From: Nannobrachium achirus
Lineage: Eukaryota; Chordata; Actinopteri; Myctophiformes; Myctophidae
Reading direction: 5' to 3'
DNA length: 64,000 bases
NCBI GenBank assembly: GCA_963921795.1
Contig: OY997640.1
Coordinates: forward strand, 14,929,781-14,993,780
The notes beneath the pieces were generated by a model. The model did no database searches. It saw only the letters and a list, made by a program, of their open reading frames with translations, and was not told the DNA's origin. This document shows, piece by piece, positions 9,375 to 20,288 of this stretch; the stretch's first letter is position 1; every line of letters begins with the position of its first letter. Both the position numbers and the translations under genes were made by a program.

Positions 9375-9815
9375 AATGGTACCAACATTATTATGGTTGG
9401 GACAAAGCAATAGGTTTAAATTTCAAGTCTACTAGCACGATCCCAAAAAGATGTCGGACCACCCTGATGCAGTCAGTAAGTCTGTGATGTTGGAAAATAA
9501 TATTTACAAACAATTATGAACATCGCACACAATGCATGGAGGGTCCGTTATAACCAGGACATCGCCCTGGCATGTCAAGCCATATCGCTTCTCCGAAATC
9601 CGGGACATCGTCCCAGGCGCCGTAACTTTGGCAACCGTTGCAACCTGGCCAATCTATGCTGGGGGACAATGTGGCTGGTAATGCATTCCATTGTAGCAGC
9701 AAGATACCTCTATGAACTAAAGTGAAGATGGGACCCTGGGGGGTGTGGAAGGTCTGGTGATGACGGTGCGAGTGAATGGCAATTTGGTTTAGGTAGTAGT
9801 CGTCAAACCCGGCAA
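9375..9815. repeat. Chimeric repeat with an inverted copy at 51.4-51.8 kb
   Basis: This block occurs in reverse orientation at about 51415-51810, including CACACAATGCATGGAGGGTC and the phrase GTGCGAGTGAATGGCAATTT. One frame (9516-9725) is open for 69 codons but unrecognised. The part near 9725-9790 (GGGTGTGGAAGGTCTGG) resembles the GVWKGL segment of SLC25A3 seen at 53 and 55 kb, so it seems to be the same chimeric family. Confidence 0.85.
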
Positions 9816-9828
9816 CAGTCCGCCATTC

Positions 9829-10032
9829 CGAAACACCACTATTCCGAAGCAGGGTTAGGGTTAGGTTTAGGGTTAGGGTTAGGGTTAGGGGTAGGGTTAG
9901 GGGTAGGGTTAGGGTTAGTTAGGGTTAGGGTTAGGGTTAGGGTAAGGGTTAGGGTTAGGGGTAGGGGTAGGGTTAGGGTTAGGGTTAGAAGTCAACGTTC
10001 GGAATAGCGGTGTTTCGGAATGGCGGGGTGTA
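9829..10032. repeat. Interstitial telomere array with inverted-repeat borders
   Basis: About 23 TTAGGG-type units (with GTAGGG and similar variants) at 9852-9987. They are bounded on the left by GCCATTCCGAAACACCACTA and on the right by its near reverse complement TAGCGGTGTTTCGGAATGGC. The array sits exactly inside this inverted repeat. Confidence 0.9.
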
Positions 10033-10033
10033 A

Positions 10034-10536
<503 letters not shown>

Positions 10537-10832
10537 AGAAAGGACGCCGTTTCGCAACACCATAAAGAAACGTCATTTAAACAAAATAGCCATTTTGAGA
10601 CATTTTGCAGCAGATCTAAATGTAAACAAGGCACAAGGCAGGGCGCAGCCATCTTTCCTCTTCTTGTCCCACACTGTCATGTGACTAGATGACGTAATCG
10701 TTGCCGTCAAGTGATAATCCAAAAAAACAAAAACAACCCCCTTCCAGCCCTTCAAAATAATAGCGGCGGCCTATGGAGGAAACTGCGTGGCACCGAGGCA
10801 CCAAGCAACCTTCAGATTAAGAGGCACTAATT
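10537..10832. other. Non-coding spacer
   Basis: No gene or clear repeat structure. It contains an A-rich segment (about 10718-10740) and several CpG-containing phrases. Confidence 0.4.
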
Positions 10833-11105
10833 GTGTTAAATGTCAGACGCGTTCAGGAGGGCATTTCCATGAAAACCTGGCTTGTCCCGAGGAATGAAGA
10901 ATCATCGGAGTACAAAGTACTTAAGTCTGTGGAATGGGGGTTGAACCTGACCATGGATGCCAACGGTTATCGTCGAACGATAGCTTCCGCAAAAATCACA
11001 TGGAAGGATCCGATCTGCACAAATGACCCTATCCCAGAGGGCTTATATGACCAAACAGTTAATGCAGCCGACAAGATGACCTACAGTCGTCTTTTTGATG
11101 GGTAG
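10833..11105 (+). CDS. Unrecognised exon-like ORF
   Basis: A 90-codon frame ending at TAG 11103-11105, with a splice-acceptor-like GCGTTCAG just before 10857, so it may be the last exon of a gene. The peptide is balanced and protein-like (WLVPRNEESSEYKVLKSVEW, GYRRTIASAKITWKDP, DKMTYSRLFDG). I do not recognise the family. A gag-like unit follows 45 bp downstream. Confidence 0.35.
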   Translation: MLNVRRVQEGISMKTWLVPRNEESSEYKVLKSVEWGLNLTMDANGYRRTIASAKITWKDPICTNDPIPEGLYDQTVNAADKMTYSRLFDG

Positions 11106-11146
11106 TTCCAATTAATCTGGACTGACAAAAACCTCAATCAATCCAG

Positions 11147-11449
11147 GTGCTGGCGAGGACTGTACAGCAACTCATGAGTTCGCAGCTGGCGACCAGCTTT
11201 GCGGTGTCTGAGCTCGTCCGAGCGGCAGAGCCCCCGCCACACATGAGATATGTCGCCTGTGGCACCGAACAGCCAGCGACAGCGGATGCTGCCAGCATGA
11301 CCGAGCGACCCAAGATTATTGTGCCAGGCGGTCCCGGACCGCACGTCAGACTGGATCCACAGGAGCGGACCAGAAGGACCACAAGAAACTTTGCCTGTAC
11401 TGTGGGGACCCTGACCACATGATTGCAAATTTCCCTACAAGGGGGTAGG
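11147..11449 (+). pseudogene. Gag-like fragment with damaged CCHC zinc knuckle
   Basis: A frame reading LMSSQLATSFAVSELVRAA and later CLYCGDPDHMIANFP. The last part has the first three ligands of a CCHC zinc knuckle (C-x2-C-x4-H) but the fourth, Cys, is replaced by Phe. CCHC knuckles of this kind bind RNA in retrotransposon Gag proteins, notably Ty3/gypsy. The knuckle sits in a different frame from the upstream ORF, so there is a frameshift near 11385. Assignment to a retroelement rather than a CCHC-bearing DNA-transposon protein is inference. Confidence 0.5.
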
Positions 11450-11850
11450 GTAGGTCTACGTAGGCGTATACTCCTAGCCCTGAGTCCAGACCCTGGATGG
11501 TATGCGAGTATCGGGGCCGACAGATAGAGCCTTTCAGACGCAGGACGCCCAGCTGTGTTTCGACCATGGCAACCCTAACCGTGCCCGCATCTTCACCACT
11601 AAAATGGAAAAAGTTTTTTACTGGTCTCCATTTTTGTCTAATAAAAAAAATCAATACAATACTTTCATTGACAGACTTTTTTCAGTTGTTTGCCTGTACT
11701 GTGGGGACCCTGACCACATGATTGCAAAGTGCCCTACAAGGGGGTAGGGTAGGCCTACGTAGGCGTATACTCCTAGCCCTGGATGGTGTGCGAGTATCGA
11801 GGCCGACAGATGGAGCCTTTCAGGCGCAGGACGCCCAGCGGTGTTATCGC
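11391..11850 (+). repeat. Tandem duplication of the zinc-knuckle block
   Basis: About 165 bp from the knuckle through GTAGGCGTATACTCCTAGCC and CAGGACGCCCAGC occurs at 11391-11560 and 11690-11850. Copy 2 keeps all four ligands (CLYCGDPDHMIAKC). About 130 bp of unrelated AT-rich DNA separates them. Confidence 0.9.
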
Positions 11851-11949
11851 CGGTGCTCCTCTAGAGGAAATGCCGGCTTCTTTTATCGACCTCCTGGAAG
11901 CCGTGGATCACGCGGCCTTCACGGCCATTCCCGTTTGGCCCCCTCCTTC

Positions 11950-12323
11950 ACCGTGTCGTCCATATCCCCACACCTGAGGAGATGGTACAGGTGGAGGTGG
12001 GGGCCGGGTTTGCATGGGCAACTGGAAATGACACATTCCGCCATGCTGCTGGTACCATCGATGGGTGTCATGTCCGCATCGTCCCCCCTAAAATGCCACA
12101 GAAAAGTGTTTTGTCAATACGTTTCCCCTCGCTGGTGCTGCAGGGTATCTGTGAGGCAGATGGCAGGTTTTTGGACATTTATGTCGGCCAACCTGGCACT
12201 GTCCACGATGCCCTTGCAATGAGAAGATCACCGTTCTTCAAACTGGCCCTGTATCCTCCTGCAGGGTACTTCCTGTTGGAGGGTATCCCTGCTCTCATGA
12301 CACCGTACCGCAAGCCTCTAGCA
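11950..12323 (+). pseudogene. PIF/Harbinger transposase exon (DDE_Tnp_4)
   Basis: The frame codes for AAGTIDGCHVRIVPP (first catalytic Asp region), SLVLQGICEADGRFLDIYVG and PGTVHDALAMRRSP (second Asp), YPPAGYFLLEG and LMTPYRKPL. This order is diagnostic of Harbinger nuclease transposases (DDE_Tnp_4), which move DNA elements into 3-bp TWA targets with a Myb-like partner. The expected GDxGY at the YFLLEG point is degraded to EGIPAL. A donor CAG/GTAAGA follows at 12324 and no further exon with the terminal Glu is visible, so the copy is partial. Confidence 0.85.
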
Positions 12324-12919
12324 GGTAAGAACGCTCTTACTCAGTCAAATTTTGAAATCTCCGCCATCTTGTTTGTTTGTTGTTCCACACAGATAGCACT
12401 AAACGTTTCTGTATTGTTGGTGACTGCCTGAGATATCTTCACAAACCACGGCCAGACTGTTTCATTGGCTTCTCCTGAGTTCCTACTTGGTGCTGCGCTC
12501 ATTGCGGATGGCCTAGCGTACTGCGTACCTAGTGGTCGGGTGATATGGACCTTGGTGGTGTTTAATTGGGTTTCTTGTCATTTTCAAAAATGTTAATACT
12601 GTACACAACGGTTATGTTTAACCTTTTTTTTAACACTTATATTTATATCACTTTTTTTTCTTGTTAAATATATGTTCATATCTACAGTAGACACCAGCAA
12701 GGAATATTGCCACGCCTGGATGCACAAAATGATGGCACCCACCGCTGACTTTTTTTGCATGTTGTTTGTGCATGCTGTTGCATAATCAGTTTAATTTGAC
12801 AGGGGTCTAGCTGACAGGGGTATATGCAAATTATCCTGGGTATAACCCCCCTGGGTATGTGGGAGGTCTTAAATTAACTGCCAAAACCCAATTGTTTGGG
12901 TCAGATGAAGGCTGATTGA
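12324..12919. other. AT-rich DNA after the transposase exon
   Basis: No gene seen. Contains the repeated phrases GACAGGGGT and CCTGGGTAT around 12798-12856. Confidence 0.4.
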
Positions 12920-13105
12920 TTGAAAAAAACTAACCCAAATATTGAAAAAGCTGAGAAAGGTGAGCTTAAAAGGTTAATCTGCTATGGATCAAAAATCTCA
13001 AATCCAAATAGCCTCTACAGACACCGACGCCAAATGTGGAAAGATTTAAAGAAAAACACCCCTATCACAAAAACATTTGGAGGAAACTTGTTATTGAGTA
13101 CAGAC
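12920..13105 (+). pseudogene. Possible degraded zinc-finger or BED-like fragment
   Basis: The frame KAEKGELKRLICYGSK...SLYRHRRQMWKDLK has the spacing of a decayed C2H2 finger (one Cys, then L-x2-H) and a lysine-rich tail. It ends at the 3' side of the MRPL47 retrocopy. Weak. Confidence 0.25.
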
Positions 13106-14173
13106 TTTTTTTTTTTTTTTCGTGGTTGATCTTCCTGGCCCTCGCCCGAAGATGTTTTTCTATACAGATCTTAATGTGTAGCTCAACGAATTGCGGTGTG
13201 AAGAACGTCCTCTTCTTGCATCTCCTGTTAATGTACCAAGGACTTGCATGCACTGTCTGAATTTGTACCAGTTGCCGTGTCCAAATACATCTCTCCTCCA
13301 CCCTCCTGGCTGGGCTTTCTCTTGGCCCATCTGTAATAAACGTAGGGCCGTCTCTCTTTCCGTCACCACTGACTCCAGCCTAGCCATTGACCGCTCAATC
13401 TTATTTAATCGTTCTGGACTTGGCATTGCAATTCTCTGCCGTTTTGACTTCTGCTCAATGCAGGCTTGTCAACTCTCCTGGATCTCCCAGGAGTCTCCTG
13501 GATTTTGAACCCCTCTCCTGGGAGTCTCCTGGATTGGCAAATCTCCTGGATCTCTCCTGGATTTTGTATCAAACCCCCAAAATTCACCAGAACACAGGAA
13601 ATGACATCTACTATGTTAAAAAAATTCTGGGGGAGGACCCCCAGACCCCCCGCTTTAGGGGTGGGGGCAATGCATGCAAGAAAGACCATACAGATATTCA
13701 CTTAAGTAATGACTTAAAGATGAGAAATCATTATTAAAGATGTCCTTTTGCTTCAGTCATCAAATCTGTACACCAACATTTGGCATTTAAAGGCTGAAAT
13801 TGTACCCATGCTAGTAAAGCAAGCCTGATAAAAGTATCAAACATGCACGAAATTCACCAGAACACAGGAAAATATATCTATTAATAAGTTTTGGGGAGAG
13901 GACCCCCTAGACCCCGGTTGGGGAGTTCCGCGCACCCCTCAAAAATAAATCTCCTGGATTCTGACAGTCCAATGTTGATAACCCTGGCTCAATGGTGAGG
14001 AGCATGTTTTTCTCTTTCAAGAGTATATACCACAGTTTATGCAAGTCTTCATTGCTTTTTGTCCTCAGTTGCTTGGCATCCCACGGTGCACCTGATTTTA
14101 CTATGTTCTCTCCCCACTTCTCAGGTAAGTCGAAGAACTCCTCCAGTCCCCTTCTGCACACGGTTGTGTGCAA
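13106..14173 (-). pseudogene. MRPL47: Processed MRPL47 pseudogene (mitoribosomal protein uL29m)
   Basis: On the minus strand from 14173 the frame reads [40 protein letters not shown], then after an insertion [37 protein letters not shown] and, one frame over, [16 protein letters not shown] and RARARKINHEKKKK. This matches MRPL47, the L29-family protein at the mitoribosome exit tunnel. Several normal exons lie end to end with no introns, the 5' end is missing, and an A-run follows the C-terminal Lys codons, so it is a 5'-truncated retrocopy, perhaps primed at that internal A-run. A one-base frameshift near 13253 and a hAT MITE at 13461-13986 break it. Confidence 0.9.
13461..13986. mobile_element. 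hAT-type MITE with perfect 8-bp target duplication
   Basis: 526 bp with ends CAGGCTTGTCAAC and GTTGATAACCCTG (imperfect terminal inverted repeats) between two copies of GCTCAATG at 13453-13460 and 13987-13994. Removing it restores the MRPL47 reading frame between IE and QKSKRQR. Internally it repeats CTCCTGGAT-type phrases at the left end and carries a second partial copy of AAATTCACCAGAACACAGGA. Confidence 0.95.
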
Positions 14174-14194
14174 AGGTCACAACCGTGCACAATA

Positions 14195-14931
14195 ATCTCA
14201 TTGTTTGAATTGAAATGATTGTGGTTGTTAAAGTAGGCCTACTAAATATCATTGCAATGGATGGACTATTATTGTGACTGCTATTGAAACAGATAGGCCT
14301 ATATTATGGTAAAACCCAGTTTTTGGCCTGTGAGTGTGATTCCAATTGTTCTTTGTCATTGTCCTGGTTTCTATACAAGGACCAGAGAATGGTGGGCAGG
14401 CTTAAATACCAGCAGGCAAGCCACAACCATACTCACTGTGCTGTCATTTACGTGCTGCACAGAACCAACGAGTCACTCGCGCAAGTGCAGTTGTGCATTG
14501 TTTGAACGGGACTTTTAAGTAGCAGACGGCAAACGCTCTGTAACGTACGGTATTCATCTACATAGACAGGCCTACATTAATTTGCTCCTCAGCACCACAA
14601 CTTGTTTAATACTTCTAATCTGATGTGTCTGTTAGTTATCTTATTCTCATTCTCTAATTGTGGGCTCACCTGAAAGGCGAGAACATGTTATCTTCATTAT
14701 TTATAGAGTGAGTTCCGTCGCCTGAGTTCCGTCACAGACAGTACAAAGGCAGGGCCTTAGCCAATGAGGTGCAATTGAGGTGTGGAAAATCTGGGAGTGG
14801 TGTTAGCTGGAGTATTGGTTGAGCTTCACATGACAGTTAGCACGCTGTAGAATAAAGTCACGAGCGAGCCCACACTGTTTCGGAGGAATTGTATCTCTAG
14901 TTTACAATAATGCTTTTATCATTTTCAGATC
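14195..14931. other. Intergenic DNA without recognised features
   Basis: Short open frames only. GAGTTCCGTC appears twice (14709 and 14724). No splice or coding support. Confidence 0.4.
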
Positions 14932-15132
14932 ATGGAGCAATTGTGGGTCGAGGGAATAAGAAGAAGCCTTCCAAAAGTGCAAGATCCTGATGTTGATGTG
15001 GATATCCAGATCATACATGGGGACAAAACAGCATTTGTGGAGTTATATATGGAACAACTGCAGAAGGGAACAGATTTTGTGTTTAAATCAGCAAAAAATG
15101 ATCACAAAAAATGTTTACCACCATGCATGTGA
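14932..15132 (+). CDS. Short unrecognised ORF
   Basis: 66 codons, charged and helix-like (MEQLWVEGIRRSLPKVQDPD). Preceded by a long pyrimidine-poor stretch and an ATTTTCAG acceptor-like site at 14928. Could be an exon start of an old element; not recognised. Confidence 0.2.
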   Translation: MEQLWVEGIRRSLPKVQDPDVDVDIQIIHGDKTAFVELYMEQLQKGTDFVFKSAKNDHKKCLPPCM

Positions 15133-15600
15133 AAGAGCTAGTAGACCCAAGGGGGAAAAAGCACAGGCGAGTCAGGAAAAACAAGTGCAAATTCATGTGA
15201 AGCATATGTGTCCTTTACATTTATAGAGGAAATTAGTTACACTGCTGTTGTAATTCGGGGGAAAGGGGGGGGATTTGTCACACAGGACATTATGATCCGT
15301 CCAGCAATGAGGAGAAAAAGATGCATCAGATAAATCCAGAATTATTTGGATTTGTGGAGATGTGGCTCAATCAAGGCTTGTCCATTTTCCAGATTGTTCT
15401 TAACAAATTGTCTTCCAAGGTTTCCTCCAAATCAGGAAATGGCCTCTGCCACATTCACTCCCATTCATTTTGAAATAGCCATATTTTTTTTTTCTAGAGT
15501 TGCTATATGAACAGTGAACACGTTCATAAACTTTAGGATGTTTACAGAAGGTTCCATTTTGAATATCTGTGCTTCTGAATAAAGAAAGAAATCTCAAAAA
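15133..15600. other. Intergenic DNA without recognised features
   Basis: No ORF of interest. A short CCCTAACCCTAACCC telomere-like phrase follows at about 15604-15618. Confidence 0.4.
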
Positions 15601-15639
15601 CTTGCCCTAACCCTAACCCATATATCATTTTTATAATAT

Positions 15640-16002
15640 AACAAAACTAAATATATAACATATACTGTATGGATGGATTATTGCGACTATTATCATTATT
15701 GTTATCATAATTACTATTGTTGTCTACTTTTTATTTTCATTGTGACAAAAAAGAAGAAAAGAAAAAGAAGTGTCATAAAAAATAAACAAATGTAAAAACA
15801 TTACCAGGGGTAGGGCCCGACAAGCCTTGTGGCTTCTCTCTACCCCTTTTTCAGGGACTTGGACAAGTACTGTGAAATGTATGTACAGATATTTTCGTAT
15901 GCATATTTATACTGTTGATTATATTTTTCTATTTTTTCAATAATAACTTGTATAATGCCCAAAGAACTGAAAATAAACTGAAACTGAACTGAACTGAACT
16001 GA
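15640..16002 (+). repeat. 3'-tail-like repeat ending in (AACTG)n
   Basis: The block ends TATAATGCCC...AATAAACTG followed by a GAACT/AACTG pentamer run at 15980-16002. This is the form of a non-LTR retrotransposon 3' end with a simple-repeat tail. No coding part remains. Confidence 0.5.
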
Positions 16003-17613
16003 TAAAGGCCACAGCATTGTTTCTGCTGTGTCTATCTCAACATGGCATATATGAAAATAAACAGTAGGATGCTTACTTTCTACTGAGAAAAAAGATTGTT
16101 CCATTGTGGATTTAGGGTCACATTTGTACGGCTTGGTTTTTCAACATAGTGCTTTGTTTTATGGCACGGTGGCCAAGGTAAAGATCAATGTAGAAATTGA
16201 AAAGTGACTTAGTACAGATGATGGAGGGGAGAAGGGTTTGTGAATTGGGGCTGTTAAATGGGCCCCCACCCAGCCTCTCCGGCCTTTTTTTACACTTTTA
16301 ACACTGGAATGGGAATACAATCATACAACTAAACAGATCTGATATGAATATGTCTCTTTCTTTTACTACAGGAAGTAAAGTGAGCAGGGGTCTTGACGTG
16401 GTATTTGGAATCGCACATCAGTTCTAGGCAAACTCCTCCCTCGGAAGCTTCTGATTCATAGTTCCCCCTTATCCTCACCCGAAATGCGGGCAAGGCAATT
16501 TGCAACTCAATGGTATTTTGGGGACGCTATACCTGCTGCCCATTATGCCCACTCTGCCCTTTGTGCATGGAGGTGTGGCCGCAGGCGTGTTGTTGCAATT
16601 TCACTATAAAAAATATTTTGGCAACACAGATTTAGGAAAGTGTACATAGGACCCTAAAACCACCCGCTATGCCACCCGCTATTTGGTCGTTCACAAGAGT
16701 GCGCCCAGGCAGCTTAAATGCGCGTCCACAGTCGAGAGTCGGTTACATGCCCCCATTCCGACATGCTGCCATTCAGACATCCCATCATTTTCATAGAGGA
16801 ATGGTCTTCCTGTTAGGCCTTGCATGAATGAATGATTTTATTTTTTTGTAGAACACTTTTCCAAACGTAGTTCCAAAGTGCTTTACAGACATTAAAAACT
16901 AGAGCAAACATTAGCAAAATAGATACTAAAAGAAAAGACAGGCATATAGGCACCTCCAACCGTGCATGCCCATGGTGGACTATGCATGACCAGCCCTTCC
17001 CTGTGCCAGCCATAATCCTGTCTGCATACAAATTTAGAAGAAAAAATCTAAAACAAAAAACAAGCCTGCCTAAAAGCATGAAACCTCAAAGGAACATTTA
17101 GAATATTGGATGTTTAGTATTTACTTGGGAGTTTTTTTTTTATGCCCCATCTGATACCCAGAACTAGGGTGACTGTGTGCACCAACATAATTTAAAATAT
17201 AGGCTAGGCCTACTAGCAATAGACCGTTTGTCAGCCTTCTGATTGGTCCCTGAGACTCCCTGACTGGCCAACCAGAAAAAAACATTCACTTTTTGCTATC
17301 GGGGGTGGAGTTTGTGCAGTGGAGAATATTGAATGTGGCTTTCAACAACTGTCCGCAGTGCGCGACACGGAGATCGGCCGGTACGGTGATAGCGACGGCA
17401 AGCGTCAAGCGATCTCGCTCATCATAACGAATAAGCTTCAACAAACTAGTTCACATGTACCTTATCAATGGTCTAAGAGTCACGATTGGGTACATATAAT
17501 TTAAATGGGCAGAATTACGAAAAGCCAGCCTATTATGTGAGGAGAAACATTCTCTCTGTCCTCTTCCTAGTACCCAAGATGCAATGCGCTTCTCTTTCTA
17601 TCTCTGATCCAGA
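16003..17613. other. Intergenic DNA with short repeat relics
   Basis: No gene seen. A CATTCCGA...CATTCAGACA relic at 16755-16790 belongs to the CATTCCGAA family. The stretch 16826-16900 (GTTCCAAAGTGCTTTACAGA) looks like a dispersed fish repeat. Confidence 0.4.
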
Positions 17614-18010
17614 GGATTAAACTAATTAAAACATTTATTTTTCGGGGGAAAACTACTGTTTTGCTATGTCATTACTGTACCTTTTTCTTCCCTTTTTATT
17701 AATATCACGTAGATGTGTTTTTTGTGGTACTTTATATAGCTGTAATGAGGCTATGAAGGGAAAAAAAATCCCATCCACTACCACTATAAAAGAATCTGCA
17801 AAGAGGATTCTGTCCCACTGGGATTAAACAAATTAAAACATATATTTTCGGGTAAACCCCCTGTTTTGCAATGTAACTACTGTACCTTTGTCTTCCCTTT
17901 TTATTAATATCACCTAGGTGTTTTTCCTTTGGTACTTTATATAGCTGTAATGAGGCTATGAAGGGGAAAAAAATCCCATCCACTTCCACTATAAAAACAA
18001 TCTGCCCAGG
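17614..18010. repeat. About 205-bp tandem duplication
   Basis: Copies start at 17614 and 17821. Both hold GTACTTTATATAGCTGTAAT, AGGCTATGAAGG and AAAAATCCCATCCAC. Roughly 90% alike by eye. Confidence 0.9.
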
Positions 18011-18430
18011 GTTAATGTCCCATCATAGTAACAGGGCAGAATGGGGCGGGATTTGCAAAAGGGTTTATTCTGACAGTCATGACAGCAGCTGAAGTAACAT
18101 GAACTGTAAGGTTTAGCAGTCATGTTAGCAGCAGTTTGAATATAAATAGCATTAACTAATTATTATCATTTATAATGGAATCATAGTAGTATTGATGATA
18201 GCAATAGTAGAAAAGGCTACTCATGTTTGAAGCAGGGATGGGAACGCATGCGGCCATAAAAGCCATGTTAGATTGGTATGTGTATCGTAGGAGGTTGTTT
18301 TCATGTGGACTGGACTCTTGGAAGATTAGCCGATGGGCTAATGGTCCAAGTAAAACCAAATCAAAACAATTGATTTGATGGTTTTGTTATTTGCGTGCTC
18401 TTAGGCACTACACTGACTACACAAGCCTGA
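18011..18430. other. Intergenic DNA without recognised features
   Basis: Only short frames; no repeat borders seen. Confidence 0.4.
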
Positions 18431-18589
18431 TGACACATCCATTCCAGTGTTTATTTTGTCAAGAGATTTAGTTTAGTCAGTCTTTTGAATACAAAAGATT
18501 GTAGACAATCATAGCCTTGTCTACATAAATATTTTGGCGGGCCTTGATGGCTTTGTATTGGCAGATTTTACACTTGGCTTCGTTGAATA

Positions 18590-18647
18590 CTGAAAATAGC
18601 CAATCAAAAGCTCACGGCACGTCAGCTTGTAGATCTGCTATTTTTAG
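18590..18647. repeat. GATCTACAAGCTCACA hairpin, locus 1
   Basis: CTGAAAATAGC...AGCTTGTAGATCTGCTATTTT; imperfect arms, short loop. Confidence 0.75.
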
Positions 18648-19348
18648 AACACAACACTCGAGTCCAGCCAAACATGAAAATGACTTCTACAGGATCTTTT
18701 CTCCACTGGTCCCTCTCTAACATTTGATCTTTTTTTGTTGACTTCGTCTTAGTCATTTTTTTTTGTGAGTGAAAAAGGTAGTCGACCGTTATTTTTTATA
18801 TGTCATAAATCAACACTAGGATGGAGATTATGACAATGTTTGACCCTAATACAGGGCTAAATTGTCAGAAACATCATTTTTCATTCTTGAATTATTCTAA
18901 GAGAAGCAGCACTGACACGTGCTCACAGTCAAACAGAAAACTTGACAAACAGGTCTCTATATATACTCAGGAGCTAACTAGACAAGGGTGCAAGTCAATT
19001 GGCAATTACACACAGGATAGGCTGGGGGCTAACTTGACACAGGTGAGCAAGATGAACCATAATCACAGGGTGGATGAGACAAGACAGGCAACAACATCAA
19101 GGGAAGACAGGAAACACTCAAACATTAGGCTACTACAAAATAAAACACCAGAAACACAAGGACACCGCAAAATAAGAGCTGCACATCTGACAGTTGTATG
19201 AAGGCTTTGATAATGTGTTTCTCTGCTGTGTTGGTTTCATCTATGTCTAAATATCCTGACACATTTGTAAAACAAAATAAAAACTGGGAGAGATTAGTGG
19301 AGAAGAGATCCAGTTGAACTAAAAGTCATGTTATGTTTGGTTGCATTC

Positions 19349-19414
19349 TGAAAATACCAGATCTACAAGCTCACAAAGCGTTTGCGCTTTGAGCTTTTAG
19401 ATCGCCTATTTTCA
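19349..19414. repeat. GATCTACAAGCTCACA hairpin, locus 2
   Basis: CTGAAAATACCAGATCTACA and AGCTCACAAAGCG facing CGCTTTGAGCTTTTAGATCG and CCTATTTTCAG. Confidence 0.85.
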
Positions 19415-19560
19415 GCATGTAACCAAGTGTAAAATCAGGCATTATGACACACCATCAAGGCCTGCCAAGATACCTTTTTGTTGACAAAATCAACTGCAGA
19501 TTTAGTCGACTAAAATCTTATGATAGGCCTATTTACCGGTAGTAGACTAAAACTAAAACA

Positions 19561-20105
19561 TTTCAGATGATTTAGATATTTAATCTTCATTTTATCAGAC
19601 ACGCCCCTTCCTATATGAACCCATCGTAACTTCAAACTCCATTTTAAGCACGATAGATTCATTGAAAACAACCGTTTTTTTTTTTTTTTCTTTTCTGGTG
19701 ACTCCTGATACGTGAACAATGTTGTTGTATTACAATTTTTGTCATTTTCCGTAAAAAAATTAAAAAATAAATGAAAAGTGTTAACACAGCTCATGTATTA
19801 GGAGGGTAGTACAGTATGAATAACCAGATGAAAGAACGTCTGATCCCTCTGCCATTATTTTACATACAGTAGAATTATTAAAGTTAATATCTATATTTTA
19901 AAAAATAGACATTTGGTGTTGGTCCAGCAGTTTGCGAGACACATGGCGTAAACATAATATACATTTGCTGTCAAGCTGGTGGAGATAACAACTATAACTT
20001 TAGATTTTTATGTTATTGCTGCAAACCTCAAACACAGAATGCTAAAAGACAATCAAGGATAACAACTGACATGCATACATGCATTACAGACAACACAGGG
20101 CAACA
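19561..20105. other. AT-rich intergenic DNA
   Basis: No gene seen; T-run at 19675-19690. The segment near 19600-19700 (CATTTTAAGC, ATAGATTCATTGAAAACA) resembles the interior of the TTAA MITE at 32.4 kb. Confidence 0.4.
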
Positions 20106-20288
20106 TAGACGGGTTTCTGGTCCACGTTACACTGATAAAACTATATGCGTGCGCAGGGTCCGTACCAAAATTAGCCAATGAAACCAGCGCTCCCCAAAAC
20201 AACAGGTTTGGGGATTGGACGGAATTGATTACATGATACAGTCAGCTGTGCATTTAGTCTCAATGTTTGTAAACAAGAAACCCGTCTA
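20106..20288. mobile_element. MITE with TAGACGGGTTTCT termini
   Basis: Ends TAGACGGGTTTCT and AGAAACCCGTCTA are inverted over about 183 bp. Internal part CTCCCCAAAACAACAGGTTT to TCAATGTTTGTAAACA recurs at 31707-31805, where the right terminus has decayed. Confidence 0.75.

Larger units (their letters stand above)
18430..19560. mobile_element. Inverted pair of hAT-like non-autonomous elements
   Basis: Left copy (about 18430-18790) and right copy (about 19240-19560) face each other. Shared phrases are GCCTTGATGG, TTTTACACTTGG, CTTCTCCACT and the end TTTTGTTGAC/GTCAACAAAA. Each carries the GATCTACAAGCTCAC hairpin in its middle (18590-18647; 19349-19414). The spacer 18850-19160 is related to 49142-49400 in opposite orientation. 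A frame at 18821-19201 is within this repeat and unsupported. Confidence 0.7.
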
